Source: Angiostrongylus vasorum (Eukaryota; Nematoda; Chromadorea; Rhabditida; Metastrongylidae). Taken from it: a stretch of 64,000 nucleotides of DNA. The stretch spans positions 3,247,276 through 3,311,275 of the forward strand of contig JADANN010000461.1 of NCBI GenBank assembly GCA_018806985.1, given 5' to 3'. Below the pieces are notes generated by a model. That model had not been told where the DNA came from, searched no databases, and saw nothing but the letters and a program-made list of their open reading frames with translations. Positions within the stretch are counted from its first letter, which is position 1; the number at the start of each line of letters is the position of its first letter. Shown here piece after piece: positions 43,556-56,824 of this stretch. Position numbers and translations under genes: made by a program.

Positions 43556-44849
43556 AAAATATATGGATCGGCTCTTACCAGTAAGTCGTCCAACGAACTG
43601 GTATACAACGCACATCGGATCGCTTTTCGAGAAAACGTCTTTATCATGAAGTTTGCTGAAAATTGATCTATTTCACATGAATCACTATTTGAACAGTTTT
43701 ATTAATTTACTTATCCGTCTATAGGCCAATAATCTAATCGATTTTACAACGATTGGTAGCTTTTTAAGCATTTATCTGTTGCCTAGATACAATTTTAGCA
43801 GCAGCTGTAGAACCGTCACGTATGGATTCGCTTAGGACAATTTAGGGTAATTAGGGTAAAAAGGACGTAAATCGTTATACTTAGCTCTCATTCTCCAAAT
43901 ATCTTTGAAACCATTCATGTTAATCGCGATGATGGTCTGATTTCTTGCATTCCTCGTTACTACCCTACCGCTACCCTTTCCCCCTGTCCTTTACTCTTTC
44001 CCGATAAATGTTTCACTCTTCTACTGTTATTCTTACTATTACTTACTCTAATTACTCGTCATTTGTGCAAAAACCTACCTCGCCCTCAACGTAAGCAGTA
44101 GAATCACTGAAGGCGTACTAGAACACTCTTCGATCGCGTCGAACATCCGACGAGGAACTTTCAAGACGTCCAAAATGATAAATGGTTCTTATTTAGGCTA
44201 AACAGGTCTTTATCTGTATAAACACTTGTTAAGATACGGAAACAAAACCCGCGAAAATATAGGGGGTGGAGAATTAAATGGGATGTCATTGATCAGAAAC
44301 GTGTTTCAAAGTGATAAACACGACAAACTTGGATAATCGAACGTTAACACACTTGTCAATGGTTTGTCTTTCGGAACTCCATTTTAAGTAGTTCCACCAA
44401 AACTATACCAGATAACAGAAGATATGAAAATGTAGAATATGATTTATGGATAGAATCAGACAGACAGGAGAACAACAAATCAAAAAATTTATTTACACAA
44501 ATAGAAAAATTGTGAAGAAATGAGGAGGAAGAATACAGTGAACTCGTATTAGCAACTATCTTTGTTTAATATCAACCTTTGATTCGAGTCGGAAATTCTT
44601 AAAAAGAGAACTCGAGACAAAACCCTAACGAAATTTAGGTAGGATGGCTAAAAATTACGATCTTAATTCACAAAGACGAGAAGGTCACACAGAACAGACT
44701 GTTTCTGTGGTTCGATAATGAGAAATTGTATTAAGAATGAAAGGCTGAAATTACTAAAGGATACCTCCTGCCTATAAAAGGTACTTTGCGCGTATTTATA
44801 TATGCATCTTGCTTTTTTTGCCTTGAACTTCATGCTGCATTACTCTTGG

Positions 44850-45235
44850 GGCGTGGCCTGCGCAGTGACACAAGTGCCGTTCATTTCGCGCAAGGTCCTG
44901 GTTCAACCCCGCACCGGGCCAACCAAGCCTTCCCTCCCTGTATGGCTGCTGAATTGGTACCGGACTTGTTTGCGAAGCTCTCTCCGACAACTAAAGAATG
45001 GGTAGTGCTTGTGATGAAGACTTCGGAATGCAGTAGGACGGTTATTACAGGATTTCAAGAGAATCTATTTGATTACCACCAAACTACATTCATAAAGGAA
45101 ATTAGAGTACTCAAGTAGCAGCCGAACCTACACGCAAATCCAAAGATCCTCATGGATGACGACGGATACAAGGAAAGGAATGGAATGAAGGAAGAAGTGC
45201 TGTGATCCGAACAACATATGATTTCGGTTCATATA
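44850..45235 (+). repeat. Family B SINE
   Basis: GCGCAGTGACACAAGTGCCG head, CCTGGTTCAACCCCGCACCG (good B box), GAATTGGTACCGGACTTGTT, CTCAAGTAGCAGCCGAACC, and the GAAGTGCTGTGATCCG end. Confidence 0.8.
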
Positions 45236-48200
45236 AAAATTACTCTATTTCTTATCTTAAACTTGTGTAACACTTCTATAATTTTATCCTCTTCTATCTA
45301 TTCACATATTTCAAAACATTGTGCAATTTTTTTCTCTTAGAGGCAAGCATATTTTGGTTAGTTACCAGTTAATGAATAGAGGATTACTAAGCCAAGTCAT
45401 CGGAAGTAACTGAATTCATTTCCGTCAGAATTAAAATGAGCATCGATCACCTGCGAAAAGAAAACTCCATGGACATCACCTAAGTTATAATAAAACAGTG
45501 TAGTAATAATAACAACAATCGTACAAGCAAAACTACTGAGGACGGTCCATCCAAGTAAGTACACATATGTTTACAGAAACTATTACATTCAGATAAGGTA
45601 GATTCATAGGACTAACAAGTAGGATTGGGCTTGCTGTGGATAGTTCTCAATGCTAAATACATCATTCTAAATATGGGAATCGCCATTGTCCTAGAAGAAG
45701 CTCCGTAGCTCAACAAACATCCCCGTCGACCCATAAGAACCTACGACTGCGTCGAACACTTGAGAACACCTTTCTACGCCTACCTTGGAATTCCAAAGAA
45801 AACTCTGCTCGAACAGCATTCATTATTCAATAGGGAAAGAAGACAATAGATTTTCAACCTGGAGCCAAACCCACGTGGGAACTCGAGCACCTCTCTGCAT
45901 GACTGTGGCAAGACAACGGAACAAGTGGGAGAATCGCTAAGGCTTGAACTACATGTGAACACGGACCACCTGAGTAAATCAGTGTGAGCAAGTACACCGA
46001 CTATTGAAGCCAGTGCTTCAAAAATTCGTGGTTTCCAAACCCACAGTACTATGTATCGATCGTCCCGACCTCAAGTCCAGCAATAGCAAACATAATAATG
46101 ATTCACGTAGTATACTTGGATAAACATCAGGACGTCATCATCAAAAAAAGGCCAGAAAAATCCGAATGACTAACTCACTCTGTTCCTAAAACTAATGAAC
46201 CATCTTTCGACCAGAAGAACATAAGTGAAAACAATGTGAGGAAAAATTTGCCTTCTTAAAATGTGGAAAAGATACGTTTTAGTAGTTGGCTATGCTTATA
46301 CTGAAATGAAGCAGAGCTTGCTAACCCAAAGAGCCCAAGGCCCTTTAAGACAGCAAGCATTGTTAATGGATAAGGTTCACTCTCAGTGCAAAGCGATGAT
46401 CAATAGTCGGCAAAAAACGTCATAAAATCAACAAAAATAATGGGCCCACGTTTGTCAACAGAAAAAAAGAAGAAACAAGAAAAGATAAAACTGTTGGAGT
46501 TCACATTTAGAGGAATGTAAAACTATCTTGTTTGGAAACGAGCCAGCAATAGTCATCGATAACGTTCGAGTGAGGTGCGGGGTGGGGTTAAGGCCAGAAG
46601 ACAAATCGCAGAGGAATTGTTTGAGAGAGCCGAGGCCAAACCTCAAGCAATCAGGGAAATTATTTCTGCTGCTAGAAGATCCATATGAAGATATTTGTTA
46701 CCAAGGAAGACGATACTGCAACAGTCTAACGATCATATAAGAATGGTGAATTGTGAGATAACTGATAAGAACATATCGTAACCTGTAAAACAAACATGTA
46801 CACTCAGCCTATTTAATACCGTATTTGTTACTTTGTTGCGAAAAAAAGTTCTAGAAGAAGCACCTGGCGACAATGAAAACTAAGTAACGATCTGCGGTAC
46901 AAAGTAGCGCACTTAACACACATGTAGATAAACTGATAGAAATACTCACCGGATTTTTTTTTATACCACAAATTCAGCAGGCTTAATTGTTACAAGATGT
47001 GCCACCATATCTACTCGAGGTTAGATTAGCCACAGCTTGGTCCGATAAGATAGGCTTCCCATTTCATAGGTACCGAATTTGGTCTTACTCGAATAACACA
47101 TGTATCCTCGTATGTAGGATACTTTATGCTTCATCTCGATTAGCTCAAATAACCCTCCACCCTAGTGACTACGAAGTTCATCAAAGGTGATTCTGGGTCG
47201 TCTACAACGAACAAATCGTATTCCATGACAACCCATCAAGCTTTCTGCCAGCGTGTTAAAGTAAATGGTATTGCTCATAGCCAGCAACATAATGTTACGC
47301 TATAGGCATTCGCGTTACTCATGACTACCATGCAAAAGCAGTGAAAAATGGAAAAGTGGGAAGGTTCGAATAAGAAGTGCGACGTTATCCGTCTTCTTCA
47401 TAGCGGGATTCTACTGGGCAATTGGTCCTGACCAAAGTCATTCGATGACGGGAACGACCAGAAGCGGTAAACAAGAGCGCCACTTCCAAAACGTTCTAAT
47501 CCGATTATGAAGCTCACTAAATCCAATTAAAAAATATGGGCGATTAGTCATGATACGTGAGCACGACTCATAAGATGGATCCAATGGATCCACGTGTTGA
47601 CCTACAGCATGTACTGATTTGCTATTCCACATAAATATAGCCGATTGCTCGGAAATCCCTTTGAATGGACTCCATCTCTGAGTCCGTAACCAAAACGATG
47701 AGTACCGCGTCACGTTGATTGCGATATGGTAGCGTAACCGACATACACCATTCTGTAGGTTGGAAGAAATATTTAACAAGCGTACTGAGACTTACCGACC
47801 CTTTGAAAAAAGAGAACTCGCAAAATCACCAAGCAATACCTTGTAAATAAAGTAAAACAACCTAGCATCAGCTTAATAACCTAAAAACTCAAACTAACGG
47901 TACTGGGAAAAAAAGGACAAAGAAATCAATTCATATCCAGATGAACGGTGATAAGTTAGTTCAAATCCTCAGAAAAACGTATGCTTAGCTAGCAATAAAT
48001 TTCGAAACATAGGACATCTTTAAGTTTTATTTATTGATCGGTGATAACTTGGCTCATGTTTTGACTAGCTGAGAACAGTAACAGTATCATAGCATAGTAA
48101 TAGCAGGATATTGACCAAATTTGGAAGAAAAGACAAGTGACAAAATCACCGGGACTAGTTTCTATCATTGAGAGAAGAACATGAGACAAAACGTGAAGCT

Positions 48201-48238
48201 GGAGATCAGAGAGTTTACTTAGTATACAGCATATAATC

Positions 48239-51200
48239 CTAGGGGTCTGTGAAAGTAGGAATTAGTTGGTACTTGAGCAACGAAGTATACCTAATCCGTC
48301 TTTTGACGAAAATAAAAGTAATCTGCACACATAAAACAACTATTCCAAGAATGATAAGAAGTACGTAGATTAACAATGCATAAAATCGACTGGACAGCCA
48401 CAAAATGGAGAAGGAAACTCGGAATTTCCCAACACTCGGAACGGATTCGATCCTCAGAAATCCATAGCCAACATCATAAACTCCCATTCTGAAATGAAAT
48501 TTCAGCAGGAAAATATTGACTGAAACGTATCGGCAGAGATAAAGCACAAACAGATAACGCTCATGGCAATGTTAAGCCTAATTAAGAATCCCAGCCATAT
48601 TCAGTTTCCATCTACAGCTTCGTTAAGAAGTGCAGTTTGGTCTAACCTATACATCGCTGGCTTCAATTAGTCGACAGACCAACTTCTACAGTCACTTTCA
48701 AATTTCGGGAACCAGTATTTACCTAAAAACTTTACAAGACGGCCTAATTTCACGAAAATTCGTGTAGCCCCAGCACAATTTCCTAGTTGCTCACAAAGAC
48801 AATGGTAATTCCTGGTAGTGGTGCGCTGGAAATTCCGAAGTTTCCCTCCACTTGAGGTCCCGATGGAAGCCAGGATAGCGTTGCCATAGCAGTACGTAAG
48901 CTAGGAATTTCTACAGAACGATAAGGGGCTAAAATATTGGCGGATAGACAGTGTAATAGGTAAATTGCCGCTGTTTAAAAAAAATCAGCTTATTATAAAC
49001 AATTTTGGAATCGAAAACCATTACTGGACTGCATGGAAAGACGAGTGGAAAAATTATCGAAATTGGTATTAGAAGGGGTTATTATAAACCCGTAGTCCAG
49101 TTTAGAAGCAAAAGTTCTCACCCACCTGTATGAACATGTGGGACTCTGTATCTCGAAGATCATCTCCTGTCCTCCAACTAGCGCCTCCTGAATTTCGAAA
49201 ACATTCGTGAGATCGGTGAAGTTCGCCACAGCACCATTATTTCGGTAAAGTTGGTGTGTTGACGCCTGCAAATACATGGCAAGGTAACCCGAAATTCAGA
49301 AAACATACACACATAATTGTTAAGTGAGAAAACGTACTAAACAAATTTAAAACTTTCTTGGGGAATTACACGGCATTTTTACGTTTCGGAAGAATGTTAC
49401 CGCCTCATGCTGTTTCTTTCATAAGAGTGACAATTATCAGCATTTATTACTTTCTGCTCGGTTTTCGGATCGAGAGTCGGACACACTCTCAACCTTGCAT
49501 ACCCTGTTGGGTAAATAATTTGCCGCTAAACGCTGCAGATCCACACTTAGAATCACCATCTACCATCTCGCCTTACTGAGGGAGTATATGGTCGTGGATG
49601 TTTGAACACATATTACTAATAAAGGATAAAGCTCTTGATGTTTATCGATCCCTAAGGGATGCACCGCGCACTCATATTCATTAAGCATCGTGGAGGTGAG
49701 TGAGTGCATACCTGGCCTGTACCTGCTATCCTCCCAGACAAGTGTAGTCCCATTTTGCCGGCCCCCGGAGGGACGGAAGGCTCAGTGAACCTGGGCCACC
49801 CGGATCGATCCCATCTGTATTTCAGGGCGCATACGACCACTGCGCCACACTCATCTCATATATTACTAATAAATATATGAAATCCAAAACAAAGTTGAGA
49901 AAATTACATGATTCAGGAAAAGCTGTTGTTTGTTACAAAATGAAGAAAAGAAAAACCAGCCATAAAGCAAAAAACTAACCTTGTGATCATGTGCGCTTAA
50001 TACAAGATCAGGCTCAAGCATTCCTGCCTAAAAATTTGGTTCATTTTGCCTAAAGAATTAAAAACGGTGCAGCAATAATATCTGTTCCACTACAAAACCG
50101 ACCATTTTTGCTGGATCATGGTACGATGAAAACGCAAACGAAACGTGACTCAAAACCACATTCAAACTTGGAAAAGCAGACGAATCCGAAATTTCATGGA
50201 CTTCACCATTCATAAGATTGATCTAGAACAAAAATTAGAAAACGTATCCTGAAACAATAGAGTTCCACTTCACAGAAAGTCAAATTATTTAAGTACAGTT
50301 CCTTACTTCAGTGAAGGTTAAGTGGTTAAACAGCGTAGAAGATGATGGGAAGGAGTTCGTGAAAGTGTTGCGGAAACGGGTCGTTAGCACGCTTTGCACC
50401 GGCTCCATCTCACCACCGACGTCATTATCACCACTTATGAAGATTTTGGGAAACTGAGAACTGAATATGTCTTTGAATCGTGACAACGTCCACTCAATTT
50501 CGGATTCACTAGCCTCAACACCTTCGTCGAATAAATCGCCAACAAACACAATCAGCTCAGGATTTGTGGCGGATACTGCGTGTGAAAATCCTTTTGAAAG
50601 AAATCTGAAAAACAATCCAGTAAGAGTCCGCAACAAAAGAAACATTTTTAAATCTCCTAGACGAAAATTTTTCAACTTTTGCCTTGTAAAATATGCGGTC
50701 TCTTTGTAAAACTCGCTTTTCTTTAACCTCTAAAATATTTAACTGTTAACTATTGTTGTTGTTTTAGTATTATTATCATTACATAGTCCTGGCACTCTAT
50801 AAATTCTAGAAAATATAGTTTTTGAACTATTTTTGAATGTTACGCTCCGTGCTAGCTAACAATGATACGGACAAATGTAGGACGGACTGTTCGCAGAAGA
50901 ACAAACGATTATCAACAGAGAGACACTATCAACGATAACGGACATGCACAAGATAGCACTGCCCACTGAAATTACTCCATTCCGGAGGTGGATTACTGGA
51001 TTCGACTTGATGCAATCACGAAGGCCCATGCCGAAAAAAAAAAGAACTGTAGACAATCAAGTGGGATGAATCGGCCTTTGAAGAAGGGAAGGTGCCGAGA
51101 CGATAGCCAAATAAAGCTTGTTATCAACTTTATTTCGGCTTATCAATAGAAAATAATATATGCAAGGCCTTTTGCTCAGTGGTGTTGGGAATCGAAAATA

Positions 51201-52928
51201 ACTGGACATATTCACGATTATGTGAAATGATTCGATGTATAAGTGATGAATAACTGTTCGGTCTGTCAACTTTAAACGATCGTATATGGCGGTGAACATT
51301 TTATTACATAAACCCCAATGAAATATGTAGAACTCTTTCAGGGAGATACTACCGCGACAAAACTCTGGCGTCCTTCAATTCAAACACTGATTTTTTCTTT
51401 CTGCTTTTTAACAGACCGTTACCAATTACCTCGCTAAGCGAAACCACTGAACAAGACAGAATTCATCGACGAGAACATGGCACTTTGTTGACGTTCACGG
51501 CCGCTACGTTTGCACCGAATTCAGAACCTTCGTTTTTCTAAACCAACATGGTTTTTTCTTTCCATTGCTCCTGGGTCGTAGAATTGGTAACAGAGTTACC
51601 TGCGAAGCTCGCTCAGATCTAGAAGACCTGCGAGCGTCTTACCACGGTTACCCTAAGAATCTAGAAAGAATGACTCGACATACATTCAACCATGGTAACA
51701 AACAAAATCAAAAACCCTTAAGCAACAGCCGAATCCACACACAAAATCCGGAGACCTTCGGGGAAAGAGAATGTGAGGAACGAATTGAATGAAATGCTAG
51801 AATACGCACGATATCTGATGTTCGGTCATGTAAAACAGATAAATAATTGAAGACAATTGAAAAAAAAAAAACGGCATTGCTGTAAACTTGTTAATTAGAT
51901 AGCCTGCTAGAAGTGCAAGAAAAACTTATCCATTATTTACAGGAAGTCTACTGTACTTTTGCTGAACTGTCTCTCAACCACAACTCAATTGCAACCTTTG
52001 TAACAAAACTTGTTCAGGAAAACTTCAGAAAATATAGCTCAACGTCAAATAAAAGTAGATTTATGCAATTCAAAACTTCAACAGTTCTACAACTCACTTT
52101 AAAAAAATCATAGGAACATCCTCAACTGCCCCTTGAAATTTGTTACGGCTTCCTATGTGTTGGTATCCCGTGATTCCAACTTACTTGGATACTTGTATGC
52201 CTCCATCTTCATTGGTTGTGCCCCCCCGAGTTTTGCCGGTTTAGCCATCGTGGCTCTCTAAAGCCCCGAGGTTAGCCTAGGCAAAGTACGCCCCAGATCG
52301 CCACCACCACATGCTGTTGCCGTTTTTTGAGGATCAGAGGGAGATTTGCCACCATGCGACTAGTTTGCTACCAAGACGGTGGTGGATCATGGTATCATTA
52401 TAGTTTACCCTTAGCTGGGCTTCTTAATGGGAACGCAGGACTCGTACTCTGCGTGGTAGGCCCTGTTGGGGGTATGAATCCCCCGCTGGACATTGCAGCC
52501 CCATCCCCCAGGAACACATCCCAGTCACGATGAGGCGATAAAGAATTGCGAGGCCATGATTCCAACAGGAAAAAAAAACGCCCAAAAAGCAGGCCATAAT
52601 ACAATATGTTGTATGAAAGTGAATGTGCAAATGAATAATAACAGAAGAAAGCAGTTCAGAGGAAAATGTGCGATCAAAACCGCATCGAGTCCTACCTATC
52701 GCAGTCCCATCTCGTTAGCGGACCAATCATGTGATTCTCATTTCTGAATCCAACTAACTGAGGATCAGCCACAATGAGTATTCCCAAAGATTCCGAAGAG
52801 TTTGGTTGAGGAACATTCCAGAAAAGTCTCCAATAGTAGTAATTGAGAGATTCTCCCCAAATAAGGGCAAGAACCAGTGCGACTGAAAATACTAATGGGA
52901 ATTGGATAGCATCTCCAAAGTGCCTCAC
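48239..52928 (-). CDS. Cdc1/Ted1/PGAP5-type metallophosphoesterase (MPPE1-like)
   Basis: Six in-frame exons (complement): 52928-52696, 50604-50307, 50222-50103, 50027-49980, 49265-49126, 48488-48239; about 362 residues. The true start is unresolved: the first exon is open back to a stop near 52980 without an ATG, so a 5' exon is missing. Order: N-terminal membrane segment (FPLVFSVALVLALIWG); phosphoesterase motifs ILIVADPQLVG, IVFVGDLFDEG, KIFISGDNDVGGE, LSHVSFAFSS and LVLSAHDHK; SPTCSYRMGV; then a C-terminal membrane segment (ALLIYVLLIILGIVVLCVQI) and a basic cytosolic end. Family members remodel ethanolamine phosphate on GPI anchors for export from the endoplasmic reticulum. The DPQ and GDND forms resemble Cdc1/Ted1 rather than the DTH and GNHD of human MPPE1. 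The 48770-48970 block between the last two exons is not coding in a consistent frame. Confidence 0.85.
49618..49858 (-). repeat. Family A SINE in MPPE1-like intron 4
   Basis: AAAGCTCTTGATGTTTATCG 3' end, TATCCTCCCAGACAAGTGTA and ACCACTGCGCCACACTCAT head complement. Internally shortened. Confidence 0.82.
50845..51160 (+). repeat. Family F repeat in MPPE1-like intron 1
   Basis: GTGCTAGCTAACAATGATAC start, GAAGGTGCCGAGACGATAGC, then AATAAAGCTTGTTATCAACT and a CGGCTTATCAATAG end. Confidence 0.72.
51540..51840 (+). repeat. Family B SINE, 5'-truncated
   Basis: CTCCTGGGTCGTAGAATTGG, CCTTAAGCAACAGCCGAATC, GAATGTGAGGAACGAATTGA and ATACGCACGATATCTGATG. The tRNA-like head is missing. Confidence 0.7.
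52180..52555 (+). repeat. Family C repeat in MPPE1-like intron 1
   Basis: CTTACTTGGATACTTGTATG start, GAGGGAGATTTGCCACCATG, GGTGGTGGATCATGGTATC and CCCAGTCACGATGAGGCGAT near the end. Confidence 0.85.
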
Positions 52929-53584
52929 TCCAACTTCAACCTTTTGTTCTTGTGCTTTATATCAATACAATACAGACTTCTAACATTTACAGTACCTTCA
53001 CTGAATTTTAATGCGAACTTCGATTTTGTTTACTTCCATGAATAGTGAGTGAATAAAGATCTTCATAATGAGTGCTATAGATTGAAAAAGCTCCAAATTC
53101 GAATGTTAAGCAGACACCTCACTTGGATAGACAGATGAAAAGATTTTGAAAAACGAGCGCCGATATAAACGATATAGAACCATTCCAACAGGTTGTAGCG
53201 CCACCCAGAGTGAAGTACTTCGTTTTTCCCCCAAATGGGAATCATCCAAGAGCCAAAGAATCAAAAGTTTTCTTTAGTGGGAGCATCGTACGAAAAACGA
53301 ACGACTGAAATGCACTGAAGATTATGAGTACTAGATATTATGAAACAAAAAGAGCTTGCTCGAATAAAATCCTCACGAACGCATCTGACAAGATTGAATT
53401 AGACTGAAGGAAAAAGCGACGAACATCAACAAAAAGTAGCTCATTTCAATGCAAATGTTGTTGAATCATCACGAAGGATAGAGAATATTAATCAGTAATA
53501 TCATATAACACAGGTGATTACAAGAACATAAGTGGGACAATAGTCATTAAATTTGTTACTATTTAAGTTTAATGTCACCATAAG
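52929..53584. other. Upstream of the MPPE1-like gene, no recognisable feature
   Basis: A/T-rich. Should contain the unlocated first exon and promoter of the minus-strand gene. No confident start exon could be linked in frame. Confidence 0.4.
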
Positions 53585-53940
53585 GAGCTGACAGCGCCGT
53601 GGCACTGATGACTCAACCTACCCAGGCGTTGGCTTGACTCTGCTTCGGGCCCACGAAGCCTCTCATCCCTCCGGGGCCGGTAAATTGATAACTGACTTGT
53701 CCGGGACCATCTCACTCCTTCTAATCTATGTGTGAACGCCTAAGCATGGATATCCCAAGATTGCTGCGAGACCAGCATTCAACGACGTGCGTCACGAAGA
53801 CGGCAAATGCAACATCCTTAAGTAGCACTCAAAGACAAATGCAAAAACGTTCAAAGGCATTAGTGGATGCTGAATGCGAGGAAAAACAATCGAATGCACG
53901 AAGTGCTGGGACACGCACTGTGTGATAGATGTGATATAGG
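53585..53940 (+). repeat. Family B SINE
   Basis: GCTGACAGCGCCGTGGCACT head, GGTAAATTGATAACTGACTT, GGATGCTGAATGCGAGGAAA and CGAAGTGCTGGGACACGCAC. It is followed by an imperfect AAT/AAC microsatellite at 53948-54010. Confidence 0.78.
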
Positions 53941-54074
53941 GTCACTGAACAATAATAACAACAATAGTAATAATAATAACAATAACAGTAGTAAATAGTA
54001 ATAACAGTGACGTCATCACAGGTACAGCAGCATATTTTTGGACGGTTTTAAACATTCTGACAAGTACTTGACCA

Positions 54075-54450
54075 GTCCCTCCAAATGATTTATAGTGACT
54101 TTAGGTGGATGTCATGGTTCTGGGTGTTAAGGTGCGATGGATGGCAAGTGGGGCATCCATCTATCCATCAAGGTTTATCAAACCGATAACTATTTCTACC
54201 TTTCGATCTGGACTAAGAATAAACCACTGTCTGTAATCATTGTCAATCAGGTGTCAGCCCAGTAAGAAGCACGTCAATTTCCCTCCAATCCCTAATAGCA
54301 GGGGGGCGACTAAACTTAGAAAGCCTCAGCATAACTATCTGGAGACTCCAAAAAAAGGACGAAAATCTTACGCAATCAGCAAATTACTAAACAAATGGAA
54401 ATTGTGCTAGTCACTGCACGACTGTCGGCTAACAGGGGGATACCAGCATT
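54075..54450 (-). repeat. Family C repeat, strongly diverged
   Basis: GTCATGGTTCTGGGTGTTAA, GGGGCATCCATCTATCCATC, GGAGACTCCA and GGAAATTGTGCTAGTCACTG appear in family C order on the complement, with many substitutions. Confidence 0.6.
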
Positions 54451-55190
54451 CAAATAACAACCATGTCGTATCAGCACATACATGGCAACGAAATGGTTCC
54501 AAAAGATTGTAAAGAATCACTAGCGTCGAATTTTTCATAACAGAAGTTTCAGTCTGATACCTCCCACTGAATCTGCATGTTGAACTCGAGTGGGAGGATT
54601 GACGCGTGTCAGTTCCATTTTTTATATTATAGTGTGTGGGCATAAGCAATCTATTTAATAAAGACAGCACATACAATCCAGTTACATTCACCCACACACT
54701 TAGGAGAGTGTCCTGAACTGAAGGAATAGCTCATAACTTTTTAAACGATTTAATTCAAAAGTAAAAAAGAAAAAACCTACCCAAACTATAGTATAAAAGA
54801 AACTTGCAATAGGCACTTAAGGGGGCGGCGGTGGTTACACCCACCTAAGATCGTCCATTTCCTAACTGCTTTATACTTTATACTGAAAGATTTTCTCCTT
54901 GTTAAAATTGTTACACCGATGTTTCTTTGAATGTTACTGAGCTACGGAAATTCCTGAAAACATCACTCATATCAGAAACGCTCTCTGGTGATTCGGTCCA
55001 AACGGACCATCTTATACGATTTTCATCGCAAATGTCTTAATAATCGTTGAAGACGCTTCTAACTCCCTCAGAAACCCTTTCAAACCATCCACTATAAATC
55101 TGTCCATTACTGTTTCGGAACTGTATGACATCTATAGTATTAACAAGTTATAATTTTTATATTACTTATATTTTTATTACCAATATTATA
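54451..55190. other. Intergenic, nothing recognised
   Basis: A/T-rich DNA with short open frames only. Confidence 0.4.
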
Positions 55191-55191
55191 A

Positions 55192-55532
55192 TGAGTGCGT
55201 AGCGCAGTAGTAGTGATGCTGATCATCACCAGCAGAATGCCGGCTAGATCTCGCAGCCGGTTCACCTTAAGCCTCCGATCCCTTGGTGATTGAGAAATTG
55301 GTATCAGACTTGTCAGGGAAAAGTTCTTTCTCCGCAGTCTCAGTGAAAACGCTCTATCATGGGTATCTCAGGACTCTAGGGAGAATCGACTGGAGAGCAG
55401 TATTCAAAGACAGTCACTGCGAAAAGAAAAGTCCTCAATCAGCAGCCAAATTCAGAAGGAATAGGTTCGAAGACTTTCGTGGATACGAGGAAACGAATCG
55501 AACAGAAGTGCTGTGATCCGGACAGCATACAT
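55192..55532 (+). repeat. Family B SINE
   Basis: GAGTGCGTAGCGCAGTAGTA head, TTGGTATCAGACTTGTCAGG, GTGGATACGAGGAAACGAAT and AGAAGTGCTGTGATCCGGAC. Confidence 0.78.
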
Positions 55533-55789
55533 GAAGTAGAGGTAGTACAAATAAAAAAATAAAATGAAAGTACTACCGGTTACGTTGCCACATTTATTTG
55601 GCTCTTGTTTTTCTTTGTAGGAACCATGCCAACAATTTGGTATAACCTTACCTAATCCAACGCAGTTGAACCATTTTACTATGAACAAGTAACAGCTAGA
55701 AACAAGGATGTGATCCGAAAATTAGTTAAGAACACCCAAGACCGACTTCTTATTAACCTAAGCACTGATCAAATACTTCACTGCTTTCT

Positions 55790-56015
55790 TGATGAGCAAA
55801 TATGAGGTTGTTACTTTATTCACAAAGGAACAAGCTGACCTTGCGGCGAATTTCGCCTTCTTCGGAGCCTGGAAAGGTCAAGTTCACTGCTTTTATTCTG
55901 CTCGAAGGTGGTTCTCCACGTACTGAATTCCGTCAACTTGACCTATCCAGGCTCCGAAAAAGGCGAAACCTTCCAAAATGCCAGTTTTTTTTGTAAGGAA
56001 TAAAGATTACAACCA
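55790..56015. repeat. Family H fold-back element, diverged copy
   Basis: GATGAGCAAATATGAGGTTG left end, AAGCTGACCTTGCGGCGAAT, and a right half with CAGGCTCCGAAAAAGGCGAA in inverted orientation. Related to the better copy at 59569-59820. Confidence 0.65.
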
Positions 56016-56059
56016 ATATTAGGCCGAAATATGAGCAAAAAAATGGCTGACAGAAATGC

Positions 56060-56165
56060 ATAGCAAGGGTCCTTCAGTGGTGTCGCGCGTAGAGCCGCCG
56101 GAAAGGGTAATCGCGGGTTCGATCTGATCTACGGTCCAAGTCGTGCAAATGTCTCAGCGTCCACA
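56060..56165 (+). repeat. Family E SINE
   Basis: CTTCAGTGGTGTCGCGCGTA head, GCGGGTTCGATCTGATC B box, GTCCAAGTCGTGCAAATGTC and CAGCGTCCACAATATTG. Confidence 0.75.
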
Positions 56166-56285
56166 ATATTGTTGACATATATGCAAAACTCCAGAGCGCA
56201 GGTGTCTGCAGTGGGGAACGAACGCGCTATTGTCCTTTCCTGGGAGTAACGCGTTCACCACTACACCATGCGAGGCCTTCGTTTC
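56166..56285 (-). repeat. Family D SINE
   Basis: GCAAAACTCCAGAGCGCAGG, GAACGAACGCGCTATTGTCC and TTCACCACTACACCATGCGA (head complement). The head points to the plus-strand E copy at 56375. Confidence 0.78.
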
Positions 56286-56374
56286 GCCTGTCTCTCAGCT
56301 AGTTCTGTCGATCGATCTGAGACATGCGCAAAATAAAAAAAAAGTGGCTCAGAGAAAGGCATGGCAACGGCCCT

Positions 56375-56525
56375 CACTGGTGTCGTGGGCAAAATGTGAG
56401 CCGCCGGAAGAGTATTTGCGGGTTCGATCTAGCCTACGATACAAGTTTTGCAAATATCTCAGCATCATACTGTACTTCATTTCACATCATACACTGCCAT
56501 GAAAAACAATAATAGGCAGTAAATA
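56375..56525 (+). repeat. Family E SINE with tail
   Basis: CCTCACTGGTGTCGTGGGCA head, GCGGGTTCGATCTAGCC B box, CAAGTTTTGCAAATATCTCA, then the shared end TGAAAAACAATAATAGGCAG and TAAATAGAAAG. Confidence 0.8.
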
Positions 56526-56824
56526 GAAAGTTGATACAGTAAATTATTTAAGAATAATTTACTGGGTCTATTGTTTCGTGTTAGCTTCTGTTTGCTCAAT
56601 TAAGAAGAAAACACCGTGAATTATCGATAAATGCCGAGTTCAAAGGTCATGGGAATAGTTAACAGTTAAATCTTACTTTCCTTGCTTACGACAAAGAGTA
56701 GGTTGAAAAGTCATTGCCTAAAGCAGATCGGAAGTACGAACAGGAAAAAATCACTGTTATGAAGACGAACAATCGTTACTGACAGTTTCTAGACGTAAAG
56801 ACCTTACTATTCAACAGAATAAAA

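Larger units (their letters stand above)
41696..48238. other. Intergenic or 5' copine intron; repeats only
   Basis: No convincing exon found on either strand. The missing copine C2A start may be here. Two family B SINEs are listed separately. Degenerate repeat-like text occurs at 42540-42650 and 45440-46000. At 47820-47880 an AATAAAG signal with a CCTAGCATCAGCTTAATAAC end resembles family F. Confidence 0.4.

Noticed and set aside
43402..43647. Possible copine C2A exon (contains RADPYIF)
   Set aside because: Flanking residues do not match a C2 domain, and the frame overlaps a family B SINE.
48770..48975. Extra exon of the MPPE1-like gene
   Set aside because: All frames have stops soon after the possible acceptor, and exons 49126-49265 and 48239-48488 already join as SYRMGVYDVGYG.
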